A stretch of DNA of 64,000 bases from JAHEEL01 sp942491345 (GTDB taxonomy: Bacteria; Actinomycetota; Acidimicrobiia; Spongiisociales; UBA5794): assembly GCA_942491345.1 (NCBI GenBank), contig CALOAN010000020.1:186001-250000 (forward strand), read 5' to 3'. The notes under the pieces are model-generated. The model was not told the origin of the DNA, ran no database searches, and saw only the letters and a list, made by a program, of their open reading frames with translations. This document shows, piece by piece, positions 6,957 to 15,588 of the stretch. Made by a program: the position numbers and the translations under genes. Every line of letters begins with the position of its first letter. Position 1 is the first letter of the stretch.

Positions 6957-9528
6957 CGTCAACGTTGTCCGCGAGGGGCGCCTCTTCCGGGGACGTTGCT
7001 GTGGCCTCGGACAACACGACTTCGATTCGCGAACTCAACTCGAGCTTCGAGAGCACTGCCGCAACGTGGTGCTCGACGGTGCGCGGTGAGATGAAGAGCT
7101 CGTCGGCGATCTCGTTGTTTGTGCGGCCCTGCCGCAGGAGCTCGAGAACTTCGGTCTGCCGGGGTGTGAGACCGACCGGGCTGCTGAGCGTGGATCGTTG
7201 CGGACCTCTCGGGATTCCAGTGACACCCTCCGCATGGAGGTCCTCGCGCAATCGGCGGGCCATGGGAGCGGCCCCGAGGGTGTCGCAGATCCTGATCGCT
7301 TCGATCCGCTCAGCAATGCCGCCACTGCTCAAGGCGACGGCGCGTTTGTAGGGCGCGTCGTCCTCGGTCCAAGCCTCGACCGCGCCTCGCCAGTCCCCGT
7401 CGATGAGGAGCCCTTCCGGAGTGTCGTGGAGCGCGCGGAGAGGTTCGATCAGTCCGAGCTTGCTCAGCCAGATGCACTCCCACGCCCACCTTTGGCCCAG
7501 TGGCCGACTTCTGACGAAACGCTTGAGGTCTTTGGTTGCCGTAGTCGGGTCGAAGAAGTCACCGCCATGGAGCCAATACGGCTCCGCCAAGGCGGGCTGG
7601 ACTCCGCGCGTGGTCACGGGGTGGACCTTTGCCATTTCTGCAACCGTGCGGAGCGTGTCGACCGCCTGTGGTGCGCCTCGTCTCGATTGGTTCAGGCCGA
7701 TTTCGAGGAGAGGCAAGACCGCCAGGTTCTGATCCGTGTCGTCCCAGATCTCAGCAGCGAGGCGTGCTTGATCCTCGGCCTCGCTGAACTTCCCCTGTCC
7801 GGCGGCGACTTGTGATCGTGCCACGAGTATGAACGCTCGAAGAAAATCTTGCCCGTAGTCGTGGGCAAACCGTTCTGCCTCGTCGAGGATGCTGTCTCGT
7901 CGCTCGGGGATCATGTCCGGAGCGTTTTGGACGAGGAGGTAGAGAGCCGTCGCCACCGTGTCGGTCTCGCCGAGCTTCAGCCCGATGTCGACGGCTTGAG
8001 ATGCCGTCTCGATCCAGCCGGGCTCAGGTTCGTACCAGCAGCGAACGGCCAGCAGGTATCCGTTGAGCGATGCATCGTCCAGGTCAGCGGCTGCCGCTTC
8101 GGCGACCTCCCCAACCGAAGCGGCTTCGTCATGCTCGTGGTGCATGACGTGGATGAACGCCTGGTCGGCGAGGGCTCGAACGTACTCATCAACCGATGAC
8201 GTCGAGCGCAATATGGCGACCGCCTCCGCAGCTGCCTTCTTGGCCATCCTCGGTTCCTTCATCTGCCAGTAGAGGAGGCTGATCGGTCGAAGACTGCGCC
8301 CGAGTGCGAGCGGATCGCCGTCCTCTCGACGCAACTCGACCGCGGACCGGCGTCGTTCGAGCGCTGTTGCGATGACGCCGGTTGCACGTGCTGCCTCGGC
8401 CCAGAGTTCGAGAACTTCTGCGCGATACGTGGAAGTGAGTCCGCCCAGGTGCGGCTCGAGGACCGCAAGGTGCTCGAGTGCTTGCCGATTGCCGCCCCGT
8501 GCGATGGCGCGACGGACAGCCTCGGGTGTCAGGGAGATGATCGTGTCGGTGTCTCCTGCCGACACCGCGTGGTGGAGCAAACGGGCAGGCTCGACTCCTG
8601 AGGATCGCAGGGCGGCGAGTACCGCGGCGTTGAGCGAGATCCGTCGCCCTGCTCCGAGCGACCGCTCGACCGCCATGCGCACCAGCTCGTGCCGGAAGCT
8701 GACTTCGGTCGGAGCTACCGTGATGAGGCCGCTGCGTTCACATTCGTCCAGCGTGTCGACGTCGACGTCGACGCACTGCCTCAGCAAGTCGAGATCGCAG
8801 GATCCCGGAACCACAGAGGCGAACTCGACCACGGAACGAGCCGGCTCGCTCAGCCGCTGGACGCGAGCGAGGACGCGGTCCTCGATTGCCGCGGGGACCT
8901 CTGCCTCGGAGCGAAGCAGTTCGGCGACGAGGAGGGGATTGCCGTTGGTTCTCGAGTACAGGTCGTCGACATCCGACTGTTGAGCGAGTTCTCTCACGGC
9001 CGCGATGTCGAGCGGCTGCAGGTGAACTCGAACGGTTGCGGCGGGCGGGATCGATCCAACAACACGGCGCAATGGGTGTTCTTGTGACACATCCTCATCT
9101 CGAACGATCACAACCACGAGGCCGGATGTTGCCGAGATTCGACGCCCGACATATCGAAGGACCTCCAACGTTGCCTGGTCGGCCCACTGGGCGTCGTCGA
9201 CAACCATGGCCCCGCCCAATTCGAGCCACTCGAGGAGCTCGGCTGAGAACGCAATTGTGTCTCCGGACTCGAGAGCGGCTCGAAGGTCCGGTTCACCGGA
9301 GACCATCGAAGAGAACGGCTGGAGCGGCCACGGCGTCAGCCAGTCCTCGCACGCGCCGTAGAGAATCGTGGACCGTGACTCAGCCGAAGCAATGAAGGTT
9401 CGGACGAGTGTGGTCTTGCCGACCCCGGACTCACCCTGAACGAGGACAAACCGGCCCTCGTCGGCTGCCGCAGCGGCGAGGGCGGCTTGCAGTTGATCCA
9501 ACTCTTCGCTTCTGCCCACAAAATCCAT
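6940..9528 (-). CDS. LuxR-family ATPase transcriptional regulator (LAL type)
   Basis: Large regulator of 862 aa. The N-terminus is an AAA/STAND-type ATPase: MDFVGRSEELDQL opens the domain, Walker A is GESGVGKTT (residues 32-40) and Walker B is MVVDDAQWAD (about 110). The middle 500 residues are helical, TPR-like repeats rich in Ala and Leu. The C-terminus is a LuxR/GerE helix-turn-helix (LTPRQTEVLELL to SPRTVEHHVAAVLSKL, about 793-840). LAL proteins sense a ligand through the TPR region and activate transcription. I chose the ATG at 9528 over a TTG three codons upstream because it matches the N-terminus of the sister protein at 10044. The last codons overlap the 20-bp repeats. Confidence 0.88.
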   Translation of the reverse strand: MDFVGRSEELDQLQAALAAAAADEGRFVLVQGESGVGKTTLVRTFIASAESRSTILYGACEDWLTPWPLQPFSSMVSGEPDLRAALESGDTIAFSAELLEWLELGGAMVVDDAQWADQATLEVLRYVGRRISATSGLVVVIVRDEDVSQEHPLRRVVGSIPPAATVRVHLQPLDIAAVRELAQQSDVDDLYSRTNGNPLLVAELLRSEAEVPAAIEDRVLARVQRLSEPARSVVEFASVVPGSCDLDLLRQCVDVDVDTLDECERSGLITVAPTEVSFRHELVRMAVERSLGAGRRISLNAAVLAALRSSGVEPARLLHHAVSAGDTDTIISLTPEAVRRAIARGGNRQALEHLAVLEPHLGGLTSTYRAEVLELWAEAARATGVIATALERRRSAVELRREDGDPLALGRSLRPISLLYWQMKEPRMAKKAAAEAVAILRSTSSVDEYVRALADQAFIHVMHHEHDEAASVGEVAEAAAADLDDASLNGYLLAVRCWYEPEPGWIETASQAVDIGLKLGETDTVATALYLLVQNAPDMIPERRDSILDEAERFAHDYGQDFLRAFILVARSQVAAGQGKFSEAEDQARLAAEIWDDTDQNLAVLPLLEIGLNQSRRGAPQAVDTLRTVAEMAKVHPVTTRGVQPALAEPYWLHGGDFFDPTTATKDLKRFVRSRPLGQRWAWECIWLSKLGLIEPLRALHDTPEGLLIDGDWRGAVEAWTEDDAPYKRAVALSSGGIAERIEAIRICDTLGAAPMARRLREDLHAEGVTGIPRGPQRSTLSSPVGLTPRQTEVLELLRQGRTNNEIADELFISPRTVEHHVAAVLSKLELSSRIEVVLSEATATSPEEAPLADNVDAATPR

Positions 9529-9751
9529 GAGCGCCAATCCAAGCAGCTAACGCGCGTCCGTGAGAGGAGGTTCTCCGACTGTGCCGGAGTCAGCCGTCAC
9601 GAAGGATGTCCTCGATCCCTCTTGGCGCGAGTGCCTTTCCGCAATATGGGGAACTCGAACTCCAAACATGGGGAGGGTTCTCCGATGCGGCGTGCTGGTG
9701 ATTGCGAGACGATGGGCTGGCCACATACACACGAACATCAGGAGGATCCCG

Positions 9752-9940
9752 ATGTCATACATGCAAGAGAGCATCATCAATTCCATCCATCAGGAACGCC
9801 ACCGTGAGGCCGATATCGAACGCCTCAGCGGGCAATCTCGACTCCCGAAACGGCTCCGTCGGCGCACCATGTTGCTGCCAATGCTCGCCAGTCGGAGCAC
9901 ACGGTCGTCGGCTGCGTCGATTCCTCGGCACGCAGCCTGA
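9752..9940 (+). CDS. Small basic hypothetical protein (62 aa) between two LAL regulators
   Basis: I do not recognise this protein. AGGAGG stands 7 bp before the ATG, an excellent ribosome-binding site that supports translation. The first half is helical and charged (HQERHREADIERLSG); the second is Arg/Leu-rich (RLPKRLRRRTMLLPMLASR). It has no cysteines or signal peptide. It lies in the 0.5-kb gap between two related LAL regulators, divergent from the first and co-directional with the second, so either may control it. Small, poorly conserved basic proteins of this type are often unannotated; its role is unknown. Confidence 0.6.
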   Translation: MSYMQESIINSIHQERHREADIERLSGQSRLPKRLRRRTMLLPMLASRSTRSSAASIPRHAA

Positions 9941-10043
9941 AGTATCGACACCGATCTCTTCGAGCGGAATCCTGTGATCCAGATCGTGTTCGTTGGTGTC
10001 GACCGGATGACTTAGGTCGGCGCCAACAGAGTACGATCCGGGC

Positions 10044-12623
10044 GTGGACCTTCTTGAGCGCGAAGTCGACCTCGAGGTCTTGGATCGTGCGCTAGCAGAT
10101 GCCGAGCGGGGCGCGGGTTCGGTCGTCCTCGTCGGCGGTGAGGCTGGTATCGGCAAGACCCGTTTGGTGCAATGGTTCTCCGAGAGACATGCCGACGATG
10201 CGAGGATCCTGTGGGGTGCCTGCGATGACCTCTCGACGCCGCGCACGCTCGGGCCGCTTCGCGACATTGCCGGCCAGTTGGACGGCGCGCTGAAGAGTGC
10301 GGTGGTTGAGGGAACACGCGGCGAGGTCTTCGACGCGGTCCTTGATGCGGTAGTCAAAGGCGGTTGCCCGACGGCGGTGATCGTCGAGGATGTGCACTGG
10401 GCCGACGGGGCCACCCTCGACGTCTTGAAGTTCCTCGGGCGGCGCATTGACCGAGTGCCGGTGACCCTCGTCCTCACCTACCGCGACGAGGAGGTGCCGG
10501 ACAACCATCCGCTCATGCTCATGATCGGTGATCTGCCGGCGTCCGCGGTGCATCGGGTGCATCCGGCGCCGCTGTCGAGGACCGCGGTCGAGGAGCTCGC
10601 GACCGGATATGAGGGATCTGTCGAGAACCTGTTCGCGAGGACTCACGGGAATCCGTTCCTGGTCACAGAGGCGCTCCTCGCACCCGGCGGTGACGTGCCC
10701 GCCAACGTGCGCGACGCGGTCCGAACCCGAGCCTCTCGATTGTCGCCGACCGGGCGGGCGGTTGCTGATCTGATAGCGGTCGTGCCGGGCCAGACCGAGC
10801 GGTGGTTGCTCGAGGAGTCTCCCGAGTTTCATCCACGTGCGCTTGACGAGTGCCGCCAGCGCGGGCTGATCGAATTCGACGGTGGAAATGCCTGGTATCG
10901 CCATGAACTCGTGCGCGGCGCAATGGAGGAGTCGTTGGATCCGTCGCGTCGACGGATGTTGAACGCGTTCGTGCTAGGTGCGCTTTCGAATCGTGAAGCC
11001 GACATCTCTCGTATCGTCCATCACGCTCGACAGGCCGGTGACGGTGACGCCATTGCTCGGTACGCACCGGCGGCGGCTCGACGGGCATCAGCCGCGGCTG
11101 CGCATCGAGAGGCCCTGGCCCACTACCGGCTCGCCGTGGAATACGCCGCGGGCACCTCGATGGAACGTCGAGCGCAGCTCCTGACCGACTATGCCATCGA
11201 GTGCTACCTGGCAAATGAGGCTGTTGAGGGTGTCGCTGCTGCCTCCCAGGCGCTGGAGCTGTGGAGAGCACTTGGTTCGACGCTGAGAGTGAGCGACGTG
11301 TTGTGTTGGCTTTCTCGCCTCTACTGGTGGTTGGGGAAGAGTGAACGGGCGGTGTCGACGGGTCTGGCGGCGGTGGAAGTCCTCGGCTCGATTCCTCGTT
11401 CGAAGGAGCTGGCGAGGGCCTATAGCAATCTGGCGCAACTTTCTATGCTCGCTCAGAAGTCAGATACCGCCGAGGAGTGGGCGAACAAGGCGATCACGGT
11501 GGCCCGGGAACTCGACGATCAGAACACGCTTGCCCACGCTCTGAACAACCTCGGCAGCACGAGGTTGCGGGCGGGCGACACGCAGGGATTCGAGCTGCTC
11601 GAAGAGAGCCTCGAGATCGCAGTCCGGGAGCGGTTCGACGACCACGCCGGCCGTGCGTATGCCAACCTCGTGTGGGTCAACCTCGACTACCGGCAGTACG
11701 AGAAGGCAGAGCGATACATCGAGGAGGGGCTGGCCTACGCCAGGAGGAGGGAACTCGCCGGGAACATCTACTACATCACGGCGGAACGCGCCCGCTTCGG
11801 GTTCGAGTGCGGCCGGTGGACGCAAGCCGAGAAAGACGCCCGCTGGGTCCTCAGCCAACCAGAGGAACCTGGGATCACACGAATGCCGGCCCTCGCCGCA
11901 CTGGCTCGACTGCAGGTTCGTCGTGGTGATCCGGACGCCGAAGCAACGATCGAGCAGGGCCTTCAGCTCGCCGAACCAACCGGCGAGCTGCAGAGAATCG
12001 CCCCCGTTGCCATCGCCCGATCCGAGCTGGCCTGGCTGCGCGACGACGTGAATGCGATCGAGGCACCAATCGCCGAAGCGTATCGGCTTGCGATGGCGGC
12101 TCAGCAACCGTGGGTCACCGACGAACTTGCCTTCTGGATGTGGCGCGCGACCGGCACCGTGGAGCCTCTCGAAGGGCCGGAGACGCCATACACCCTTCAG
12201 GCGTCGGGCCGATGGCGCGAGGCGGCGGATGCCTGGGCCGAGATCGGCTGCTTGTACGAGCAGGCGACCGCGTTGATGGATAGCGCCGAAGCAGCGGATC
12301 TTCTCGAGGCGTTGGCGCTCCTCGATGATCTGGGTGCCGTCCCCGCTGCATCGAAGGTGCGTCGAACGCTCCGTCGTATGGGGGTTCAGGGAGTGCCGCG
12401 CGGTCCGCGGAAACAGACGAGGAGCCATCCGGCCGGGCTCACAGCGCGACAGGTCGAGGTTCTCGAGTTGGTGGCCGAGGGATTGACGAACGCCGAAATC
12501 GCCGCGCGCCTCTTCGTGTCGCCGAAGACGGTCGACCACCACGTGTCGGCCCTGCTCACGAAACTCGACGTCGAGTCCCGACAGGAGGCTGCCGCGATCG
12601 CGAAGGCCGAAGGATTGGTGTAA
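10044..12623 (+). CDS. LuxR-family ATPase transcriptional regulator (LAL type), second copy
   Basis: Regulator of 859 aa with the same architecture as the gene at 6940-9528. Walker A is GEAGIGKTR (residues 32-40), Walker B is AVIVEDVHWADG (about 112), followed by a long TPR-like helical middle (repeated ALE, YANLV and LNNLG motifs) and a C-terminal LuxR helix-turn-helix (LTARQVEVLELV to SPKTVDHHVSALLTKL, about 798-845). The GTG at 10044 gives MDLLEREVDL, aligned with the sister protein. The two are diverged paralogues, not recent copies. It ends in a convergent double hairpin shared with the AlkC-type gene. Its target genes cannot be read from the sequence. Confidence 0.88.
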   Translation: MDLLEREVDLEVLDRALADAERGAGSVVLVGGEAGIGKTRLVQWFSERHADDARILWGACDDLSTPRTLGPLRDIAGQLDGALKSAVVEGTRGEVFDAVLDAVVKGGCPTAVIVEDVHWADGATLDVLKFLGRRIDRVPVTLVLTYRDEEVPDNHPLMLMIGDLPASAVHRVHPAPLSRTAVEELATGYEGSVENLFARTHGNPFLVTEALLAPGGDVPANVRDAVRTRASRLSPTGRAVADLIAVVPGQTERWLLEESPEFHPRALDECRQRGLIEFDGGNAWYRHELVRGAMEESLDPSRRRMLNAFVLGALSNREADISRIVHHARQAGDGDAIARYAPAAARRASAAAAHREALAHYRLAVEYAAGTSMERRAQLLTDYAIECYLANEAVEGVAAASQALELWRALGSTLRVSDVLCWLSRLYWWLGKSERAVSTGLAAVEVLGSIPRSKELARAYSNLAQLSMLAQKSDTAEEWANKAITVARELDDQNTLAHALNNLGSTRLRAGDTQGFELLEESLEIAVRERFDDHAGRAYANLVWVNLDYRQYEKAERYIEEGLAYARRRELAGNIYYITAERARFGFECGRWTQAEKDARWVLSQPEEPGITRMPALAALARLQVRRGDPDAEATIEQGLQLAEPTGELQRIAPVAIARSELAWLRDDVNAIEAPIAEAYRLAMAAQQPWVTDELAFWMWRATGTVEPLEGPETPYTLQASGRWREAADAWAEIGCLYEQATALMDSAEAADLLEALALLDDLGAVPAASKVRRTLRRMGVQGVPRGPRKQTRSHPAGLTARQVEVLELVAEGLTNAEIAARLFVSPKTVDHHVSALLTKLDVESRQEAAAIAKAEGLV

Positions 12624-12682
12624 CAAGACGCTGAGCCGCGGCTGACCTCATCTGCGCGATCGGAACTCCCAAAGCCCCCTCT

Positions 12683-12706
12683 GCGGCCGAGCATCAGCTC
12701 GGCCGC
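12683..12706. terminator. Convergent terminator hairpin 1
   Basis: A 9-bp perfect GC stem (12683-12691 with 12698-12706) with a 6-nt loop, between the convergent LAL regulator and the AlkC-type gene. There is no T-run. Confidence 0.55.
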
Positions 12707-12731
12707 GTCTCCCCCACTGCGTGGTGGAGAC
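12707..12731. terminator. Convergent terminator hairpin 2
   Basis: An 11-bp stem with one mismatch (12707-12717 with 12721-12731) and a 3-nt loop, directly abutting hairpin 1 and ending 9 bp before the AlkC-type stop codon. It probably terminates transcription from both sides. Confidence 0.5.
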
Positions 12732-12740
12732 GAAGAGCCG

Positions 12741-13859
12741 CTAGGTCTCGTCGCCGAGAATCACGAACGTGCCGCCGGGGTGGGTTGTGCCGTTGACCTG
12801 CACTTCAACCGTGTGGACGCCGGGGTAGTGGGTGCGGGTGCTGTGCTGGGCGACCGAAACAAGCTTCGACACGCGTGTCGACCCACCTGCGGCCACGGAT
12901 CGTTCGCCGCCCTTGAAGACCTTCGGGCTCGTCGTTTCGTTTGCCTTGACGAAGTGGACGACGAAGTCGACGAGCGCTTCACCCTGGCTGTCGGACGGGT
13001 TGTCGAAGACGGCGGTCATCCGGACGGATTCGCCGATGTGGACCTCGGCGGGTTCGATGGTGACGGTCCGAAGCTGTACGGGGGAATCGGAGCCGAACCC
13101 GAGGAGGGCAAGCGCATCTGGATCGCCGGCCTTGATCAAGGTCCGCAAGCCATGGCGCACCATGCGGCGGGTATCCGGATCGTCACTCCACCAGCCGGCG
13201 GCTGTTTCCACGGCGAGGGCGGGGTGGTCCTTCGAGATGTCGTTGAGGTTGTTCGCGACCGATCGCCGAACGTACTCCTCGTCGTCGTCCTTGAGGATCT
13301 CCAGGAGTTCGATAACCGGCCGCGGGTCTTCCTGGAACTGCCGGAGTCGAGGAGCCCACGGAAGCCGGGGCCGCGTCCCCTCCGACACCAGCCTGCGGAC
13401 GTGCACGTTTTCGTCCCTTGCCCACGTGTGAAGCTGATCGAGTGTCCGCTCGGGATACCGATCGACGTAGGCGCGGATGCTGAACTCGGCGGTGAAACGT
13501 TTCGTGAGTTCGTACTGCGCGGTCATGGCCGTTTCGAAGTGGTCGAGCCCATGCTCGGCAACGAAGAACACAAACGGGAGATACCTGAATGGCTCCATGC
13601 CGGTGAGCTCTGCGGCTTCGATGCCCGGTCCGAGAGAAGCCGTGATGATCTCCATGGCGTAGCGCCGGTCCTCGGGGAGGGTGTGGGCGAGGGCATCGGA
13701 AACATGCCGCGCACGCGGCGTGAGTTCCAGGTCCTCGAGTCCGGCTACGGCGAGTGAGATGAACCGATCCCGGTCGAATTCCGGATAGGCCGGGACGATC
13801 ATGTCTGCGATTGCAACCGGAACGTCGGGTCCGAAGGAGTTCTTGAGCGGCTCGGCCAT
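12741..13859 (-). CDS. alkC: AlkC-type DNA alkylation repair glycosylase
   Basis: Likely removes alkylated bases from DNA. It is 372 aa, built of HEAT-like helical repeats (residues 1-255; for example ERTLDQLHTWARDENVHVRRLVSEG and EEYVRRSVANNLNDISKDHP). A C-terminal Ig-like beta domain follows (about 265-372, from VQLRTVTIEPAEVHIG). The opening LKNSFGPDVPVAIADMI is typical of AlkC and not AlkD. Ig-like C-terminal domains are known in one AlkC subgroup and help grip DNA. I start at the ATG giving MAEPLKNSFG; the frame runs on to 13937, but those residues look non-coding and there is no strong ribosome-binding site for either. It stands alone, convergent with the LAL gene. Confidence 0.85.
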   Translation of the reverse strand: MAEPLKNSFGPDVPVAIADMIVPAYPEFDRDRFISLAVAGLEDLELTPRARHVSDALAHTLPEDRRYAMEIITASLGPGIEAAELTGMEPFRYLPFVFFVAEHGLDHFETAMTAQYELTKRFTAEFSIRAYVDRYPERTLDQLHTWARDENVHVRRLVSEGTRPRLPWAPRLRQFQEDPRPVIELLEILKDDDEEYVRRSVANNLNDISKDHPALAVETAAGWWSDDPDTRRMVRHGLRTLIKAGDPDALALLGFGSDSPVQLRTVTIEPAEVHIGESVRMTAVFDNPSDSQGEALVDFVVHFVKANETTSPKVFKGGERSVAAGGSTRVSKLVSVAQHSTRTHYPGVHTVEVQVNGTTHPGGTFVILGDET

Positions 13860-14204
13860 CGGTCGAACGATACCGACAACTGGCGACCGGCGGTTGAGAG
13901 TCCCTACTCTTGCGCCCCCTCCCGGGCTGGGAGCCACCGGCCAGAAACGCCAACCTGGTCAAGCGTTGCATCATGAAGCCGGCCTTCGAACATGCGCCGA
14001 AGCGGTTCGGCATGAGAGCCTCGGTGTCGACAGGGCCGGACGCTCCCTGCAAGTTGCTGCGGATGACTCCGGTGTAACGGGACAGTTCTGTGCGTCCGCC
14101 GCGAAGAAGGTGACGGAGAGAACCAGTAGGCCTCGTGGTCGGCGATCTTCGATGTGGCGGGACTCGACTACCGGCGAGGGTCCGAGCAGGTTCATTCGGC
14201 TGCG
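13860..14204. other. 345-bp region without a recognisable gene
   Basis: It lies between the AlkC-type start and the terminator of the next minus-strand gene. Reading frames exist on both strands, but none has a ribosome-binding site or a plausible protein. It may hold the promoter of the AlkC-type gene plus degraded sequence. I see no repeats or RNA structure worth naming. Confidence 0.4.
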
Positions 14205-14233
14205 GTCTTCCCCACCTGAAAGGTGGGGAAGAC
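14205..14233 (-). terminator. Terminator of the deiodinase-like gene
   Basis: Perfect 13-bp stem (14205-14217 with 14221-14233) and a 3-nt loop, 14 bp beyond the stop of the minus-strand flavoenzyme gene. It is GC-rich without a T-run. Confidence 0.65.
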
Positions 14234-14247
14234 TTGGCCGGCCGGAT

Positions 14248-14973
14248 TCAGAGGACGCTCCCGTCGTCCGTCGGTCGGTCGCTGTACTCGACGAGGATCT
14301 CATCGAGAGGCTTCCGGTGCAGTTTCGGGACGACCGATCCCGACTCCGGATATCCGATGGGGAAGAGAATGAAGGGTCGCTCATTGGATGGTCGATCGAG
14401 CAGCTTCGTGAGAAACGCCATGGGGCTCGGGGTGTGGGTCAACGTGGCGAGGCCCATGTTGTGAAGCGCTGCTATGAAGATGCCGGCGGCGATCCCCACG
14501 GACTCCTTGACGTAGTAGTGCTTGGCGCGTGACCCGTCGCTGTCGATCCCATACCGCTGCTCGAACATGACGACGATCCACGGCACGTCTTCGAGGTAGG
14601 GCTTCTGCCAGGAGGTCCCGAGGCGGGCGATCTCCTTCCTCCAGTCCTCGGGCATGCGCCCGTCGAGGTAGTTGGTGCGCTCCTCTTCCTCGGCGGAGAG
14701 ACGGATCCGTCGCTTGGTCTCGGGATCGCCCACGAGGACAAATGTCCATGGCTGTTGATGGGCTCCCGACGGGGCCGTACCCGCCGTGCGGACGGCGGTC
14801 TCGATCAGATCAAGTGGGACGGCCTCGTTGCTGAACGTGCGGACCGACCGCCTACGCGCCATGAGGTTGTAGAACGCGGTCGCCTGGTCGCGCATCTCGT
14901 CGACGGTGGGGTGCGGGCCGTCGTAGGGGACGAAGTCCCCGTCTGCTGTGTAGGGGTAGTGGTCGTTGCTCAC
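14248..14973 (-). CDS. Nitroreductase-family flavoprotein, iodotyrosine-deiodinase-like
   Basis: FMN enzyme of the nitroreductase fold (241 aa) closest in pattern to iodotyrosine deiodinase, which reductively removes halogen from halotyrosines. FMN-binding RRSVRTF is near residue 40 and APSGAHQQPW near 68. The active-site lid segment EEEERTNYL then W...L.TSWQKPYL carries the Glu, Tyr and Lys that contact halotyrosine in deiodinases. The C-terminus GYPESGSVVPKLHRKPLDEI is also deiodinase-like. I use the GTG at 14973, with GAGG upstream, because a longer frame would run into the preceding gene. Substrate is inference; a general nitroreductase is the alternative. It is followed by a hairpin terminator and is 40 bp downstream of a membrane-protein gene on the same strand. 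Confidence 0.82.
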   Translation of the reverse strand: MSNDHYPYTADGDFVPYDGPHPTVDEMRDQATAFYNLMARRRSVRTFSNEAVPLDLIETAVRTAGTAPSGAHQQPWTFVLVGDPETKRRIRLSAEEEERTNYLDGRMPEDWRKEIARLGTSWQKPYLEDVPWIVVMFEQRYGIDSDGSRAKHYYVKESVGIAAGIFIAALHNMGLATLTHTPSPMAFLTKLLDRPSNERPFILFPIGYPESGSVVPKLHRKPLDEILVEYSDRPTDDGSVL

Positions 14974-15013
14974 GATCTGATCCTCGTGTGTGATCCGCAG
15001 TTCTCGCGAATGA

Positions 15014-15535
15014 TCAGCCCGATCTGCCGGCGGACTTCGCTCGATTCCGCGTGTAGTAGTCGGCGAGACCCAGAGCCGCGAGAGGCGAGACACCGCCGCT
15101 GAGCAAGCCGATGGCCGGGATCACCCACAGCATCGAGAGCGAATACGTGCCAACCAGCAGCACAGCGATCGTTCGTGCCTGCCAGCGGTCGGTGTCACTC
15201 TCCCTGAGGGTGACCACGCCGCCCAGCCCGTAGCCGACGCATAGTCCGAAGACCGGGTTGAACAACCCGAGTGGAAGAGCAAACAGAAGCCACAACCCCA
15301 TCCCTTTCAGTACCGATGTCGGCGCGTTTCGCCGTCCGGAGAGGAACGCCACTGCGACGAAGACGACCGGTACCAGGGCGAATCCCAGAGCAAACGTCGG
15401 ACCTGCTGCTTCCGGGGTATCGGACTGTGTTGCCACGATCGCCACGAGCAGCGAGCTGTAGCTGACCATGAGCACAATGGTGCTGAGGCCGATTGCCAGC
15501 CACGATCGTTTGTAGCCTTGGTCTTCGTCCGTCAC
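15014..15535 (-). CDS. Multi-pass membrane protein of unknown function
   Basis: A 173-aa protein with about four to five hydrophobic segments (residues 11-33, 44-65, 78-101, 121-148), separated by short polar turns (SGRRNAPTS, RESDTDRWQ) and ending in a basic tail (YYTRNRAKSAGRSG). I recognise no family motif. It lies 53 bp after the second sugar-permease gene and 40 bp before the deiodinase-like gene, all on the minus strand, so it may be read through from the transporter operon. No function can be assigned. Confidence 0.6.
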   Translation of the reverse strand: MTDEDQGYKRSWLAIGLSTIVLMVSYSSLLVAIVATQSDTPEAAGPTFALGFALVPVVFVAVAFLSGRRNAPTSVLKGMGLWLLFALPLGLFNPVFGLCVGYGLGGVVTLRESDTDRWQARTIAVLLVGTYSLSMLWVIPAIGLLSGGVSPLAALGLADYYTRNRAKSAGRSG

Positions 15536-15588
15536 GGCGCGTCACCCACCGGTGTCACCCACCGCCACCACATTGCGAATAGGCAGGC

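Noticed and set aside
11460..12626. 388-codon minus-strand frame
   Set aside because: Antisense to the second LAL regulator, which has clear ATPase and LuxR motifs; the antisense translation has no domain.
12780..13757. 325-codon plus-strand frame
   Set aside because: Antisense shadow of the AlkC-type gene, whose protein matches the family from start to end.
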